Part shown: positions 56,501 through 64,000 of the stretch, one piece after another
Numbering within the stretch: position 1 is the stretch's first letter
How the letters are laid out: each line of letters begins with the position of its first letter
Origin: an uncultured Tateyamaria sp.
GTDB taxonomy: Bacteria; Pseudomonadota; Alphaproteobacteria; Rhodobacterales; Rhodobacteraceae
DNA length: 64,000 nt
Reading direction: 5' to 3'
Assembly (NCBI RefSeq): GCF_947496075.1
Contig: NZ_CANMBJ010000006.1
Span: 1-64,000, forward strand
Translations under genes and position numbers: made by a program
The notes under the pieces: model-generated
What the model was told of the DNA's origin: nothing
Databases searched by the model: none
The model's input: the letters and a program-made list of their open reading frames with translations, nothing else

Positions 56501-59500
56501 GCGACAGCTATGACGCTTTGGTCCGGGATCTTGTTGCTCGGACGTTCCTGCCTGATCGGGTGCTGCATGGTTGGCTGGCAACCACCCGAGAGACCTTTCG
56601 ACCGGGGTCGAGTTTTTTCCATCGTAATCTGGAGCAAGGCTTCTTCAGTCTGCTGTTTCTTGCGCAGGCTATGGGCGACGAGGGGTGGAGCCAGCCCCTA
56701 CATATGGATGTGTTGAGCTCAGGTGCTGTGCAAGTGGCGAGTGAAGCGCTGAGCTACCCTGAAAAGGCAACGCTCAGCGGCCCGGCACGGGTCATGCCAC
56801 GCGAATTCCCGCAAATCTCAGTGGCCTCGCTGGATCTGGACTTGCCGCAGGTCAAGGGACGTGCGCAAGCGGACATTGAGGCCTTTGTTCAACCTGTTCT
56901 CGAAGAAATCCTGTCACCGGCTGACAACCGCATGGCTGCGGTGCGCAGTGCCAAACGCTACTCCATGTCTTGGCGGCCACAAGCTCTGGCCACATGTGAC
57001 GCGGGTTTGGATCGACTGACCAAAGGTGGCGTGGTTCTGGTAACTGGCGGTTTTGGCGGGATCGGTCTTACGCTGGCGCAGGAGCTGATCGAAACCGTGG
57101 GCGCACGCATCGTTCTGGTGTCGCGAGGCGGCCTGCCGCCGCGCGAGGACTGGGAAAAGGTGCTGGCCAACACTGCGCCGGGTGATGCATTGCCCCGCCG
57201 CATCCGTGCCGTTCAGGATCTTGAGGCGACCGGTGGCGACGTTCTGTGTCTTGCCTCCGATGTCTCCAATGTCGAGGACATGACCGCGTTACGCGCCGAA
57301 GTCGAAGCGAAGATGGGTCCGGTCTCTGGCATCATCCATGCCGCAGGTGTGATTGAGGATGGGCTGATCCAGACCAAGACCATGACCGAGGTCGAAGATG
57401 TCTTTGCACCCAAGTTGCACGGCACACGGGTGATCGAAGAGGTTTTCCCCGACGGTGATGTCGACTGGATGGTCCTGTTTTCCTCAAGCTCCACCGCGAC
57501 AGCGCCGGCTGGTCAGGTCGATTACGTCGCCGCCAACGAATATCTTAATGCTTATGCCAAGGCCCGTGCGGGTGGCAAAACGCGGGTTCAAGCTATCGGT
57601 TGGGGTATCTGGGCCGACACCGGCATGGCTGCTGATGCGATGGCGGCCCGCACCGGTGCAGGGACCGAGGCACCCGTGCTGCCTGCGGACGTGCCACTTC
57701 TGGATCAAAAGACATTTGATCGGGCCGGTCACCGGATATTCACCGCTGAATACAGTGTGCATGATCGCTGGGTATTGGGTGATCACCGGACTGGGGCAGG
57801 GGATGCCTTGATGCCCGGCACGGGCTATCTTGATCTGGCAGCACAAGCCCTGCGGGCCCAAGGTGAAACCACCGCTTTCGAAATTCGGGACCTCTATTTC
57901 CTGCGCCCACTTGCTGTTGGGGATGCGGAGACTCGCGCGGTCACCCTGCGCCTGCCGCGCAGTGACACAGGCTATGACATGACCGTGGAAAGCGGTTCCG
58001 AAGGTGCTTCGGAGATGAACGCACAAGCGCATTTGTCCCTTTTGCCAATGCGGGCTCCAGCTCCGCTTGACGTAGCTGCCATTGCCGCCCGCTGTGCGAC
58101 CCCGGTGCGTGCGCCCGAAGGCGGCGCGCTCAAGGGTGCCCAAGAGGCGCATCTGCAATTCGGCGATCGCTGGCGTGTTTTGCAATCCACGGCCTTGGGA
58201 ACAGGAGAAGGGCTCGCAGAGCTGTCTTTGCCAACAGTCGCACAAGACGATCCTGCAGCTGGTTACCGTTTACATCCGGGCCTAATGGATCTGGCCACCG
58301 GTTGGGCCATGGATCTGATCGAGGGATACGATCCGATGGCCTATCTGTGGGTCCCGGTTTCCTATCGTTCGGTCAAGGTGTTCCGAGACTTGCCTGACCG
58401 TATCCTGTCCTGGGTGCGCAACGCAGGTGACAACAAGGCCACGGGTGAGATTGCCAACTTTGACGTGACTCTGGTCACGCCCGAAGGCGAGGTCTGTGTA
58501 GAGATCCAGGGCTTTTCCATCCGGCGGATGGAGACAAGTGTGGGTTTCGCCGCCACCGAGGATACACCTGCAACAACGGCTGGAGCGGAGGTGGTTCAAC
58601 CTCTCTCACCCGCCGAGGAGCGTCTGCGCCACAACCTCGGACAGGGGATCCGCGCGGAGGAGGGGGCAATGTTGTTCCTGCGGGCTTTGGCCCTCAAAAC
58701 GCCGCAAGTTGTCCTGTCATCGCTCGACATACCGGGCTTGATCGAACAAGCGGGTCAAGCTGACGACAGCAGCGCGGGCGGCGGACAAACCTTTGAACGA
58801 CCCCAACTCGACAGTGAATACGTTGAACCAGAGGGGGCCATCGAAACCACTCTTGCCGGTTTCTGGGCCGAACTCTTGGGGGTTGATCAGATCGGGGCTG
58901 AGGACAGTTTCTTTGATCTTGGCGGCCACTCGCTGATTGCTGTCAGGCTGTTCGCCAAGATCCGCAAGACGTATTCCGTGGACTTTCCAATATCGGTCCT
59001 GTTCGAAGCACCGACTATCCGAAAGGTCGCGGCCCTAATCGCCGAGCGTGGGGGCGTCTCAGAAGACACCGCGTCCAGTGACGACAAGGCGACAGATGCC
59101 GAGGCACGGCCCGAGCGCCGCTTTACTCACCTCGTGCCGATGCATGCAGGCGAAGGGGGACCACGCACGCCGTTTTTCCTCGTTGCTGGCATGTTCGGCA
59201 ATGTTCTTAACCTGCGCCACCTGGCGCATTTGCTAGGCTCGGACAGACCATTTTATGGCCTGCAGGCGCGTGGACTTTACGGCGACGAGGAACCCCACCG
59301 CACAATCGAAGCAGCAGCGGCAGACTACATTGCTGAGATGCGGCAAGTTCAGGAAAAGGGCCCTTACATGTTGGGCGGTTTCTCTGGTGGCGGCATTACT
59401 GCCTTCGAAATCGCGCGCCAATTGGAGGCGCAGGGCGAAGAGATCATTTCGGTGATCCTGCTCGATACACCGCTGCCTGTACGTCCACCCTTGTCACGGC

Positions 59501-59988
59501 GCGATAGGATCATGCTGAACTGGTTGAATCTGAAGGATGAAGGCGTGTCCTATGTCTCGACCTGGGCCAAGAACCGTATTGCTTGGGAGTTGCAAAAGCG
59601 CCGTGGCCAAGCGGAAGAAGCGACCGAAGAGGGTCAGCAGTTCCATGACGCGGCCATCGAAGCAGCGTTCCTTGAAAGTGTAGGCAAGTATCAAGTGACG
59701 TCGTGGGACGGCCCGCTAACGCTGTTCCGTCCTCCCCTTATGGCGCGGTGGGAGGTGGCACCGGGGCGGCTGGTGGATAAGGACCGGCACTATATGTTCC
59801 CCGACAACGACTGGACGCGTTATGTGCCAGGCGTGACGGTTCACGAGGTGCCCGGGGATCATGATTCCATGGTTCTGGAGCCAAACGTGCGTGTTCTCGC
59901 GGCGCGTATGAAAAAGGTATTGGAGGCGGCCGAGACCGATTGGGCCACCGCGCCGACACCACCAAATTTCCGGGAGGCAGCGGAATGA
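53545..59988 (+). CDS. Type I polyketide synthase (KS-AT-KR-DH-ACP-TE)
   Basis: A 2147-residue single-module PKS. KS: Cys184 in QTACSTS, His320 in CHGTGT, His360 in NIGHLD. AT: Ser632 in GHSMGEN; the later specificity-region motif AAHSRM fits neither the malonyl nor the methylmalonyl signature well. KR: TGGFGGIG from residue 1167, Tyr1327 in DYVAAN. DH: His1414 in DHRTGAGDALMPGTGYL, one residue longer than the usual HxxxGxxxxP, and Asp1582 in HPGLMD. ACP: Ser1796 in GGHSL. TE: Ser1947 in GFSGGG, His in PGDHDSM. No ER or methyltransferase is seen. It should add one reduced and perhaps dehydrated unit, then release the chain. ATG 53545 has an AGGTGG site. It heads the biosynthetic operon and overlaps the next gene by 4 nt. 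Confidence 0.93.
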   Translation: MSRAAPDISETDIAIVGLAAHLPGADGAEAYWENLRQGIESIRRYTRDELVDAGEAPHLIERPDYVPAAAPLDNFETFDADFFGLSPKEAAIMDPQHRQFLEVAWEALENAGHPPSKAKGPIGVYAGCGMGSYFYFNICSNRDLVDDVGMFLLRHTGNDKDFLATRVSHIFDMTGPSVNVQTACSTSLVATHYATQALLNDDCDMAIAGGVTIELPQHRGYLYKEGEVLSPDGHCHAFDHRAQGTVFGSGAGAVVLRRLSDAIRDGDHIYAVIKGSAINNDGAAKAGYLAPSVDGQAEAIAEAHLMSGVTADTIDYVECHGTGTYLGDPIEVAALSQAFEETTDEKGYCRIGSVKTNIGHLDTAAGVASLIKASLSLHHKQIPPSLGYEKPNPAIDFEHSPFRINDTLSDWVSHKGPRRAGVNSLGVGGTNAHVVLEEAPKRAASEPSDWPFQMLLLSARSKAALDGNAANLAAHLRSHPEQNLADVAWTLKEGRHAFERRRVVVAETREEAAETLLDGDPRKVFTHTALDRPDTVFMFPGGGAQYAGMARDLYETEPVFAEWMDKGLEILAPKLDYDIRALWLPEKGQEADADARLTQPSVQLPLIMICEYALAQLWMSWGVQPAALVGHSMGENTAACVAGVMRFEDCIGLVHLRGRLFDTVPAGGMLSVALPADALRPLLGDDLDLGAVNAPNLSVATGPQAALDVLQEALTARDVDCQRIPIDIAAHSRMLEPILKEFGDYLRSIPLSVPQIPFTSNRSGQMITDAEATDPEYWVGHLRGTVHFADCVGTLAEKNRIFIEVGPGKALSSLAGQHPSVDVNQVIGSLRHSADTTSDDAYFMAMLGRVWALGGDIDWAQVWGEARRVKLPLPTYAFQRAPYYIEPALPQTETVNTWLMRNDDPDSWGWKPSWRPDYAPCDVDVTGDLSDVPPQRWLVFADEAGLCDRVTDRLRTAGHEIVTVRAGDTFARVGEDGYILSPERGRDSYDALVRDLVARTFLPDRVLHGWLATTRETFRPGSSFFHRNLEQGFFSLLFLAQAMGDEGWSQPLHMDVLSSGAVQVASEALSYPEKATLSGPARVMPREFPQISVASLDLDLPQVKGRAQADIEAFVQPVLEEILSPADNRMAAVRSAKRYSMSWRPQALATCDAGLDRLTKGGVVLVTGGFGGIGLTLAQELIETVGARIVLVSRGGLPPREDWEKVLANTAPGDALPRRIRAVQDLEATGGDVLCLASDVSNVEDMTALRAEVEAKMGPVSGIIHAAGVIEDGLIQTKTMTEVEDVFAPKLHGTRVIEEVFPDGDVDWMVLFSSSSTATAPAGQVDYVAANEYLNAYAKARAGGKTRVQAIGWGIWADTGMAADAMAARTGAGTEAPVLPADVPLLDQKTFDRAGHRIFTAEYSVHDRWVLGDHRTGAGDALMPGTGYLDLAAQALRAQGETTAFEIRDLYFLRPLAVGDAETRAVTLRLPRSDTGYDMTVESGSEGASEMNAQAHLSLLPMRAPAPLDVAAIAARCATPVRAPEGGALKGAQEAHLQFGDRWRVLQSTALGTGEGLAELSLPTVAQDDPAAGYRLHPGLMDLATGWAMDLIEGYDPMAYLWVPVSYRSVKVFRDLPDRILSWVRNAGDNKATGEIANFDVTLVTPEGEVCVEIQGFSIRRMETSVGFAATEDTPATTAGAEVVQPLSPAEERLRHNLGQGIRAEEGAMLFLRALALKTPQVVLSSLDIPGLIEQAGQADDSSAGGGQTFERPQLDSEYVEPEGAIETTLAGFWAELLGVDQIGAEDSFFDLGGHSLIAVRLFAKIRKTYSVDFPISVLFEAPTIRKVAALIAERGGVSEDTASSDDKATDAEARPERRFTHLVPMHAGEGGPRTPFFLVAGMFGNVLNLRHLAHLLGSDRPFYGLQARGLYGDEEPHRTIEAAAADYIAEMRQVQEKGPYMLGGFSGGGITAFEIARQLEAQGEEIISVILLDTPLPVRPPLSRRDRIMLNWLNLKDEGVSYVSTWAKNRIAWELQKRRGQAEEATEEGQQFHDAAIEAAFLESVGKYQVTSWDGPLTLFRPPLMARWEVAPGRLVDKDRHYMFPDNDWTRYVPGVTVHEVPGDHDSMVLEPNVRVLAARMKKVLEAAETDWATAPTPPNFREAAE

Positions 59989-60992
59989 ATGCGTCCGGGC
60001 CTACGGTTCTAACCGTTCTTTTGAACTACAAGACTCCCGACATGACGATAAAGGCGGCAAACTCCGCTCTTGCCGCCATGGACGGTATGGCGGGTGGTCT
60101 GGTCATTGTCGATAACGACAGTCAGGACGGGTCATTCGAAAAATTATCGGCGCATATCGCAAGTCAAGGCTGGGATGCTGAGGGCCGGGTCCGCGTGCTT
60201 CAGTCGGGCCGCAATGGAGGTTTTGGCGCAGGCAATAACGTGGGTATCCGCGCGCACCTCGCAGACGGGTCTGCTCCTGACTACGTCTATATTCTTAATT
60301 CCGACGCCTTCCCGGCCCCTGATGCTATTCGTGTCCTCCTGAACCACTTGGAATCCACACCCAAAGCGGGTTTTGCAGGCAGCTATATTCACGGACCAGA
60401 GGGCGATACGCATCTGACCAGCTTCCGCTTTCCATCCGTCGCCAGCGAATTCGAAGGGTCGATCCGTTTTGGCCCTGTGTCGCGGCTTTTGAAGAACTAT
60501 AAGGTACCAGTCGAAACCCCGACCCAGACGCAAACCGTTGATTGGTTGGCTGGTGCGTCGATGATGATGCGGCAATCGGTGCTGGATCAGATCGGGCTTT
60601 TTGACGAAACCTTCTTTCTTTATTTTGAGGAAACAGACCTGTGTCTGCGGGCAGCGCGTGCGGGATACGCCACCGACTATGTGCCAGCCAGCATGGTTGC
60701 GCATATAGGATCAGCCTCTACCGGTATGAAGACATGGCAACGCGTGCCAGACTATTGGTTTGACAGCAGGTGGTACTATTTCTCCAAAAGCCATGGGCGG
60801 GCCTATGCGGTTCTGGCGACGCTTTTGCATGTGCTGGGTGGTGCGCTGCATACACTGCGCTGTGCAGTGACAGGCAAGGCGCGCTCTACGGCACCCGGTT
60901 TCCTGACGACGATGCTGCGCCATGATCTACGCGCGCTTTTTGCCGCCCCAACACCGGCACGCATTCCAACCAAGTCACAGTCTCAAGCATAG
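59985..60992 (+). CDS. Family 2 glycosyltransferase in the PKS-NRPS operon
   Basis: A 335-residue GT2 enzyme of the rhamnosyltransferase-like type: LTVLLNYKTPDMTIKAANS, VIVDNDSQDGSFEKL, GRNGGFGAGNNVGIR, ILNSDAFPAP (the DxD equivalent), WLAGASMMMRQSVLDQIGLFDETFFLYFEETDLCLRA. A short C-terminal hydrophobic stretch may touch the membrane. The ATG overlaps the PKS stop (ATGA) with a GGGAGG site, so it is co-translated; it probably glycosylates the product. Confidence 0.9.
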   Translation: MNASGPTVLTVLLNYKTPDMTIKAANSALAAMDGMAGGLVIVDNDSQDGSFEKLSAHIASQGWDAEGRVRVLQSGRNGGFGAGNNVGIRAHLADGSAPDYVYILNSDAFPAPDAIRVLLNHLESTPKAGFAGSYIHGPEGDTHLTSFRFPSVASEFEGSIRFGPVSRLLKNYKVPVETPTQTQTVDWLAGASMMMRQSVLDQIGLFDETFFLYFEETDLCLRAARAGYATDYVPASMVAHIGSASTGMKTWQRVPDYWFDSRWYYFSKSHGRAYAVLATLLHVLGGALHTLRCAVTGKARSTAPGFLTTMLRHDLRALFAAPTPARIPTKSQSQA

Positions 60993-61006
60993 GGTTTGGT
61001 CCAATA

Positions 61007-64000
61007 ATGTCTCAGTTTTCAGCAGTCCTGATTGGTCACGAAAGCCTTGTCATTCAATGCGGCGAGCTTTTGCGTGCAGATGGACACTCTATTGTAGCGA
61101 TTGTCACACGTAATGCTGATGTGAAGGCTTGGGCTGCCGATGCAAATGTGCCGGTGCTGGCGCCCGGTGCCGACTTGGCAACACGGCTTGAGGGGCAGAC
61201 CTTTGATTGGCTGTTGTCCATTGCCAATCTCGACATCATTCCCGATGCGGTCCTGTCCTTACCAAAGCGCGGGGCTGTGAACTTCCATGACGGTCCGCTG
61301 CCAAAATATGCAGGCCTTAACGCGCCGGTCTGGGCGGCACTGGCCGGAGAAACGAGCCATGGCATTTCCTGGCATCTGATCGAAGGTGGCGTGGATGAGG
61401 GTGACGTGCTGGCCAGTGCGTCGATCACGATCACGCCCGAAGATACAGCGCTGACGCTGAACACCAAATGCTACGGCGCAGCGATCGAAAGTTTTCCGTC
61501 GTTGATGGCTGAGCTGTCGAAACCCGAACCAGTTCGGCAGCCACAAGATCTGAGCCAGCGCAGTTATTTCGCGCGGGACGCACGCCCAATACCGACCTTG
61601 GATTTCACCCAACCTGCCGAGAATCTGGTGCGTTTTATTCGCGCGTTGGATCACGGCGACTATTGGAACCCGCTGACGTTGCCCTGTTTCGACGCGGGCG
61701 GACAGCGCCTGCTGGCCCGTACTGCGGTCGTTTCAGACGACCCGTCAGGTGCCGCGTCAGGAACGATCATTACTGCGGATGCCGACCAGCTTGTCGTCGC
61801 AACTGGACAGGGTGATCTGGTGTTGACCCGGGTCACCGATGTGCAAGGCAAGGTTGTTGCGCCAAGCGCGGTGACAAGCGCCGGTGCCCTGCTGCACAGC
61901 CCAACAGATGCGGAAAAGAGCAGTCTTGAGAAAGACTTGGCCGCATTGGCCAAGGCCGATCCAGCGTGGCGCAAGACGCTTGAGGATATCGCCTCTCTGG
62001 ACCTTCCATTGATTGCCAAAGCCACTGGACCTGCGCAGGTGGTGACCCGACCGGTTGTGGTGCCAACCGGGATGACGCCGAAAGAGGTGCGCGCCGCCTT
62101 TGCCATCATGATGACTCGGATGACCGAAAATGCCTGCGTGGATTTGGCAGTGGCTATTTCGGGTCCTTCTCATGCGGCGGGATGGGTGCCAGTGTGGGTG
62201 ACGTTGGACGACAGCATTGGCCGGATGACAGACAAGTTGGCCACGGATATCGAAGCGGCAAACGCGCGCGGTCCCTTTGCCGCTGACCTCGTTGCGCGCC
62301 TTCCGGGCAGTGACCCGGCCTTGCCCGCATTGGCCCTGTCTGATGATGTTGAGGCCGGACTTGTTGGTCCTGCGGCACTGACACTTGCAACCACGTCTGA
62401 AGGGGCCACTCTTCTGGCTGACGGAAATCGAGTTCAGGCCGCTGCAGTTGATCTGTATGCCGCGCGTCTGACCCATTTGTTGGAAAACCTAAGCGGCAGC
62501 GACAATGCCCGCACTCTATCGATCCTGCCGCCTGCCGAACGCGAGCTGACGGTTGAGACGTGGAACGCAACGGCCACGGATTTTGACCGTACCCAATGCG
62601 TACACCAGATTTTTGAGGCACAAGTTGTCCGTACGCCCACCGCAGAGGCACTCGCTTTTGAGGGCCACAGCCTCATCTATGAGGCGCTCAACACAGCAGC
62701 CAACCAGCTGGCGCACAAGCTGATCGCCATGGGCGTCCAGCCCGGAGTGATCGTGGGGTTGCACCTGCCACGATCAGCCGAATTGGTGATCGCGGCCCTC
62801 TCGATCATGAAGGCGGGAGGGGCGTATCTGCCCATGGACCCGGCCTTTCCTGCCGATCGCACAGCGCTTTATATCGAAGACAGTCAGGCCGGCGTGGTGA
62901 TCACCAATGCCGAATTGGCGGCGGCGCTTCCAGACAGTGCCACTCAAGTCCTCGACATTGCCACGGACGTCGCAGATCAACCCGTAGCGAACCCTTCAAG
63001 CGGTGTCGCAAGTACCGACCTTGCCTACATGATCTACACTTCCGGTTCGACCGGTCGGCCCAAGGGCGTGATGGTCGAACATCGCAACGTGGCCAACTTC
63101 TTTGTTGGTATGGATGACCGGATCGACCACGCCACTGGGGGCGTGTGGCTGGCGGTTACGTCGTTGTCCTTTGACATCTCGGTGCTTGAGCTGTTCTGGA
63201 CGCTTGGGCGCGGTTTCAAACTTGTGCTGTCGGGTGATGAAAGCCGCGCGCTCGTGGCCGGGGACGAAGCTGGCCCAGGTGGCGTGCCCGGCGGTATGGA
63301 ATTCAGTCTGTATTATTGGGGCAACGACGACGGAAAGGGGCGCGACAAGTATCGATCGCTTCTGGAAGGCGCGAAGTTTGCTGATGAAAACGGTTTTGTA
63401 GCGGTCTGGACACCCGAGCGGCATTTCCATGCTTTTGGTGGGCCCTATCCCAACCCGTCGGTGACCGGCGCCGCAGTGGCCGGCATGACGCGCAATATCG
63501 GTGTGCGGGCGGGGTCTTGTGTCGCACCGTTGCATCATACCGCCCGGATTGCCGAGGAATGGGCGGTGATCGACAACCTAACCAACGGGCGTGCCGGACT
63601 GGCCATTGCCAGCGGCTGGCAACCGGATGACTTCGTGCTGCGTCCGGAAAATACGCCCCCTGAAAACAAGCCTGCCATGTTCCGCCAGATCGAGGACTTG
63701 CGCAAACTCTGGGCCGGCACGCCTGTGTCCTTCCCGCGCAAAGACGGCCAGATGCACGAAGTTGTCACCCAACCGCGCCCAATCTCGGATACGCCGGACC
63801 TGTGGGTTACGACTGCTGGCAATCCCGAGACATGGAAAGAAGCCGGGCGCAACGGGTGCCATGTGTTAACCCACCTCTTGGGGCAATCGGTGGACGAGGT
63901 TGGCGACAAGATCAAACTCTACCACGCGGCCTTGCGCGAGGCGGGTTATGATCCCGCGCAGTTCAAGGTGACGCTGATGCTACACAGCTTCCTTGCCGCC
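61007..64000 (+). CDS. NRPS: formyltransferase-adenylation with embedded monooxygenase (3' partial)
   Basis: Open to the right edge: 998 codons are visible with no stop. Residues 1-~295 form a formyltransferase resembling Fmt/LgrA: VNFHDGPLPKYAGLNAPVWA has the catalytic His94, and EGGVDEGDVL the Asp. Residues ~310-520 resemble only the C-terminal part of a condensation domain, ending LPPAERELTVETWNATATDF; no HHxxxDG is found. The adenylation domain starts near 535, with the core motif YTSGSTGRPKG at about 677-687 and FDISVLELFWTLG. At residue 764 the sequence changes to MEFSLYYWGNDDGKGRDKY, a luciferase-like FMN monooxygenase of the MupA/Atu3671 type (PERHFHAFGGPYPNPS, GLAIASGWQPDDF), inserted before the rest of the A domain. 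It follows the glycosyltransferase by 14 nt. Confidence 0.9.
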   Translation, partial: MSQFSAVLIGHESLVIQCGELLRADGHSIVAIVTRNADVKAWAADANVPVLAPGADLATRLEGQTFDWLLSIANLDIIPDAVLSLPKRGAVNFHDGPLPKYAGLNAPVWAALAGETSHGISWHLIEGGVDEGDVLASASITITPEDTALTLNTKCYGAAIESFPSLMAELSKPEPVRQPQDLSQRSYFARDARPIPTLDFTQPAENLVRFIRALDHGDYWNPLTLPCFDAGGQRLLARTAVVSDDPSGAASGTIITADADQLVVATGQGDLVLTRVTDVQGKVVAPSAVTSAGALLHSPTDAEKSSLEKDLAALAKADPAWRKTLEDIASLDLPLIAKATGPAQVVTRPVVVPTGMTPKEVRAAFAIMMTRMTENACVDLAVAISGPSHAAGWVPVWVTLDDSIGRMTDKLATDIEAANARGPFAADLVARLPGSDPALPALALSDDVEAGLVGPAALTLATTSEGATLLADGNRVQAAAVDLYAARLTHLLENLSGSDNARTLSILPPAERELTVETWNATATDFDRTQCVHQIFEAQVVRTPTAEALAFEGHSLIYEALNTAANQLAHKLIAMGVQPGVIVGLHLPRSAELVIAALSIMKAGGAYLPMDPAFPADRTALYIEDSQAGVVITNAELAAALPDSATQVLDIATDVADQPVANPSSGVASTDLAYMIYTSGSTGRPKGVMVEHRNVANFFVGMDDRIDHATGGVWLAVTSLSFDISVLELFWTLGRGFKLVLSGDESRALVAGDEAGPGGVPGGMEFSLYYWGNDDGKGRDKYRSLLEGAKFADENGFVAVWTPERHFHAFGGPYPNPSVTGAAVAGMTRNIGVRAGSCVAPLHHTARIAEEWAVIDNLTNGRAGLAIASGWQPDDFVLRPENTPPENKPAMFRQIEDLRKLWAGTPVSFPRKDGQMHEVVTQPRPISDTPDLWVTTAGNPETWKEAGRNGCHVLTHLLGQSVDEVGDKIKLYHAALREAGYDPAQFKVTLMLHSFLAA

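Overview
The window reads as the chromosome of a marine alphaproteobacterium of the Roseobacter group (Rhodobacterales). The evidence is the flagellar order motB-flgE-flgK-flgL-flgI, a nor operon with NnrS and NnrU downstream, type I secreted RTX proteins, an exosortase of the XrtD-EpsI fusion type, and GC-rich tightly packed genes with ATGA overlaps. Species cannot be named from the sequence alone.

Layout. 1-6.7 kb: two tandem + strand RTX proteins, the first cut by the left edge. 7.1-17.8 kb: a denitrification island. A minus-strand operon norC-norB-norQ-norD, two small membrane proteins, a DUF6522-like protein, nnrS and nnrU stands beside a DUF1858 protein, a cysteine-free Crp/Fnr regulator of the DNR/NnrR type, pseudoazurin, nirK and nirV. 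Two near-identical boxes (TTGCG-CCAG-CGCAA and TTGTG-CCAG-CGCAA) lie upstream of norC and of the pseudoazurin gene, so nitrite and NO reduction are probably switched on together. No nitrate or N2O reductase gene is present here. 18.3-21.9 kb: a small lipoprotein, a divergent ArsR/DUF6428 pair with two matching palindromic operators, and a secreted protein broken by two frameshifts. 22.3-30.2 kb: a secretome block with a decayed serralysin-like scrap, an intact M10-type RTX protease, a YbaY-like protein, and a clan GH-A-like glycosidase fused to RTX repeats. Three of the four RTX proteins in the window share one conserved C-terminal module of about 85 residues.

30.6-34.8 kb is housekeeping: NAD salvage (pncB, pncA), the tRNA-modifying rhodanese trhO and an MFS carrier. 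35-40.8 kb is a flagellar operon (motB, flgE, flgK, flgL, flgI). A broken IS5-type transposase follows at 40.9 kb, at the boundary to a surface-polysaccharide region (41.8-49.1 kb): YdcF, an exosortase/EpsI fusion, a 2OG-Fe(II) oxygenase, two GT2 glycosyltransferases and an O-antigen-ligase-like polymerase/ligase. At 49.4-53.3 kb lie a tandem-repeat protein, probably coupled to a 25-codon ORF, and a parallel-beta-helix protein with a PKD-like domain.

53.5 kb to the right edge is a biosynthetic operon: a one-module type I PKS (KS-AT-KR-DH-ACP-TE), a glycosyltransferase, and the first 998 codons of an NRPS. That NRPS starts with a formyltransferase domain, carries only a remnant-like condensation region, and has a luciferase-like monooxygenase inserted inside its adenylation domain. 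It is the strongest candidate here for an undescribed product. Every assignment rests on reading the sequence and recognising motifs; no database search was run.
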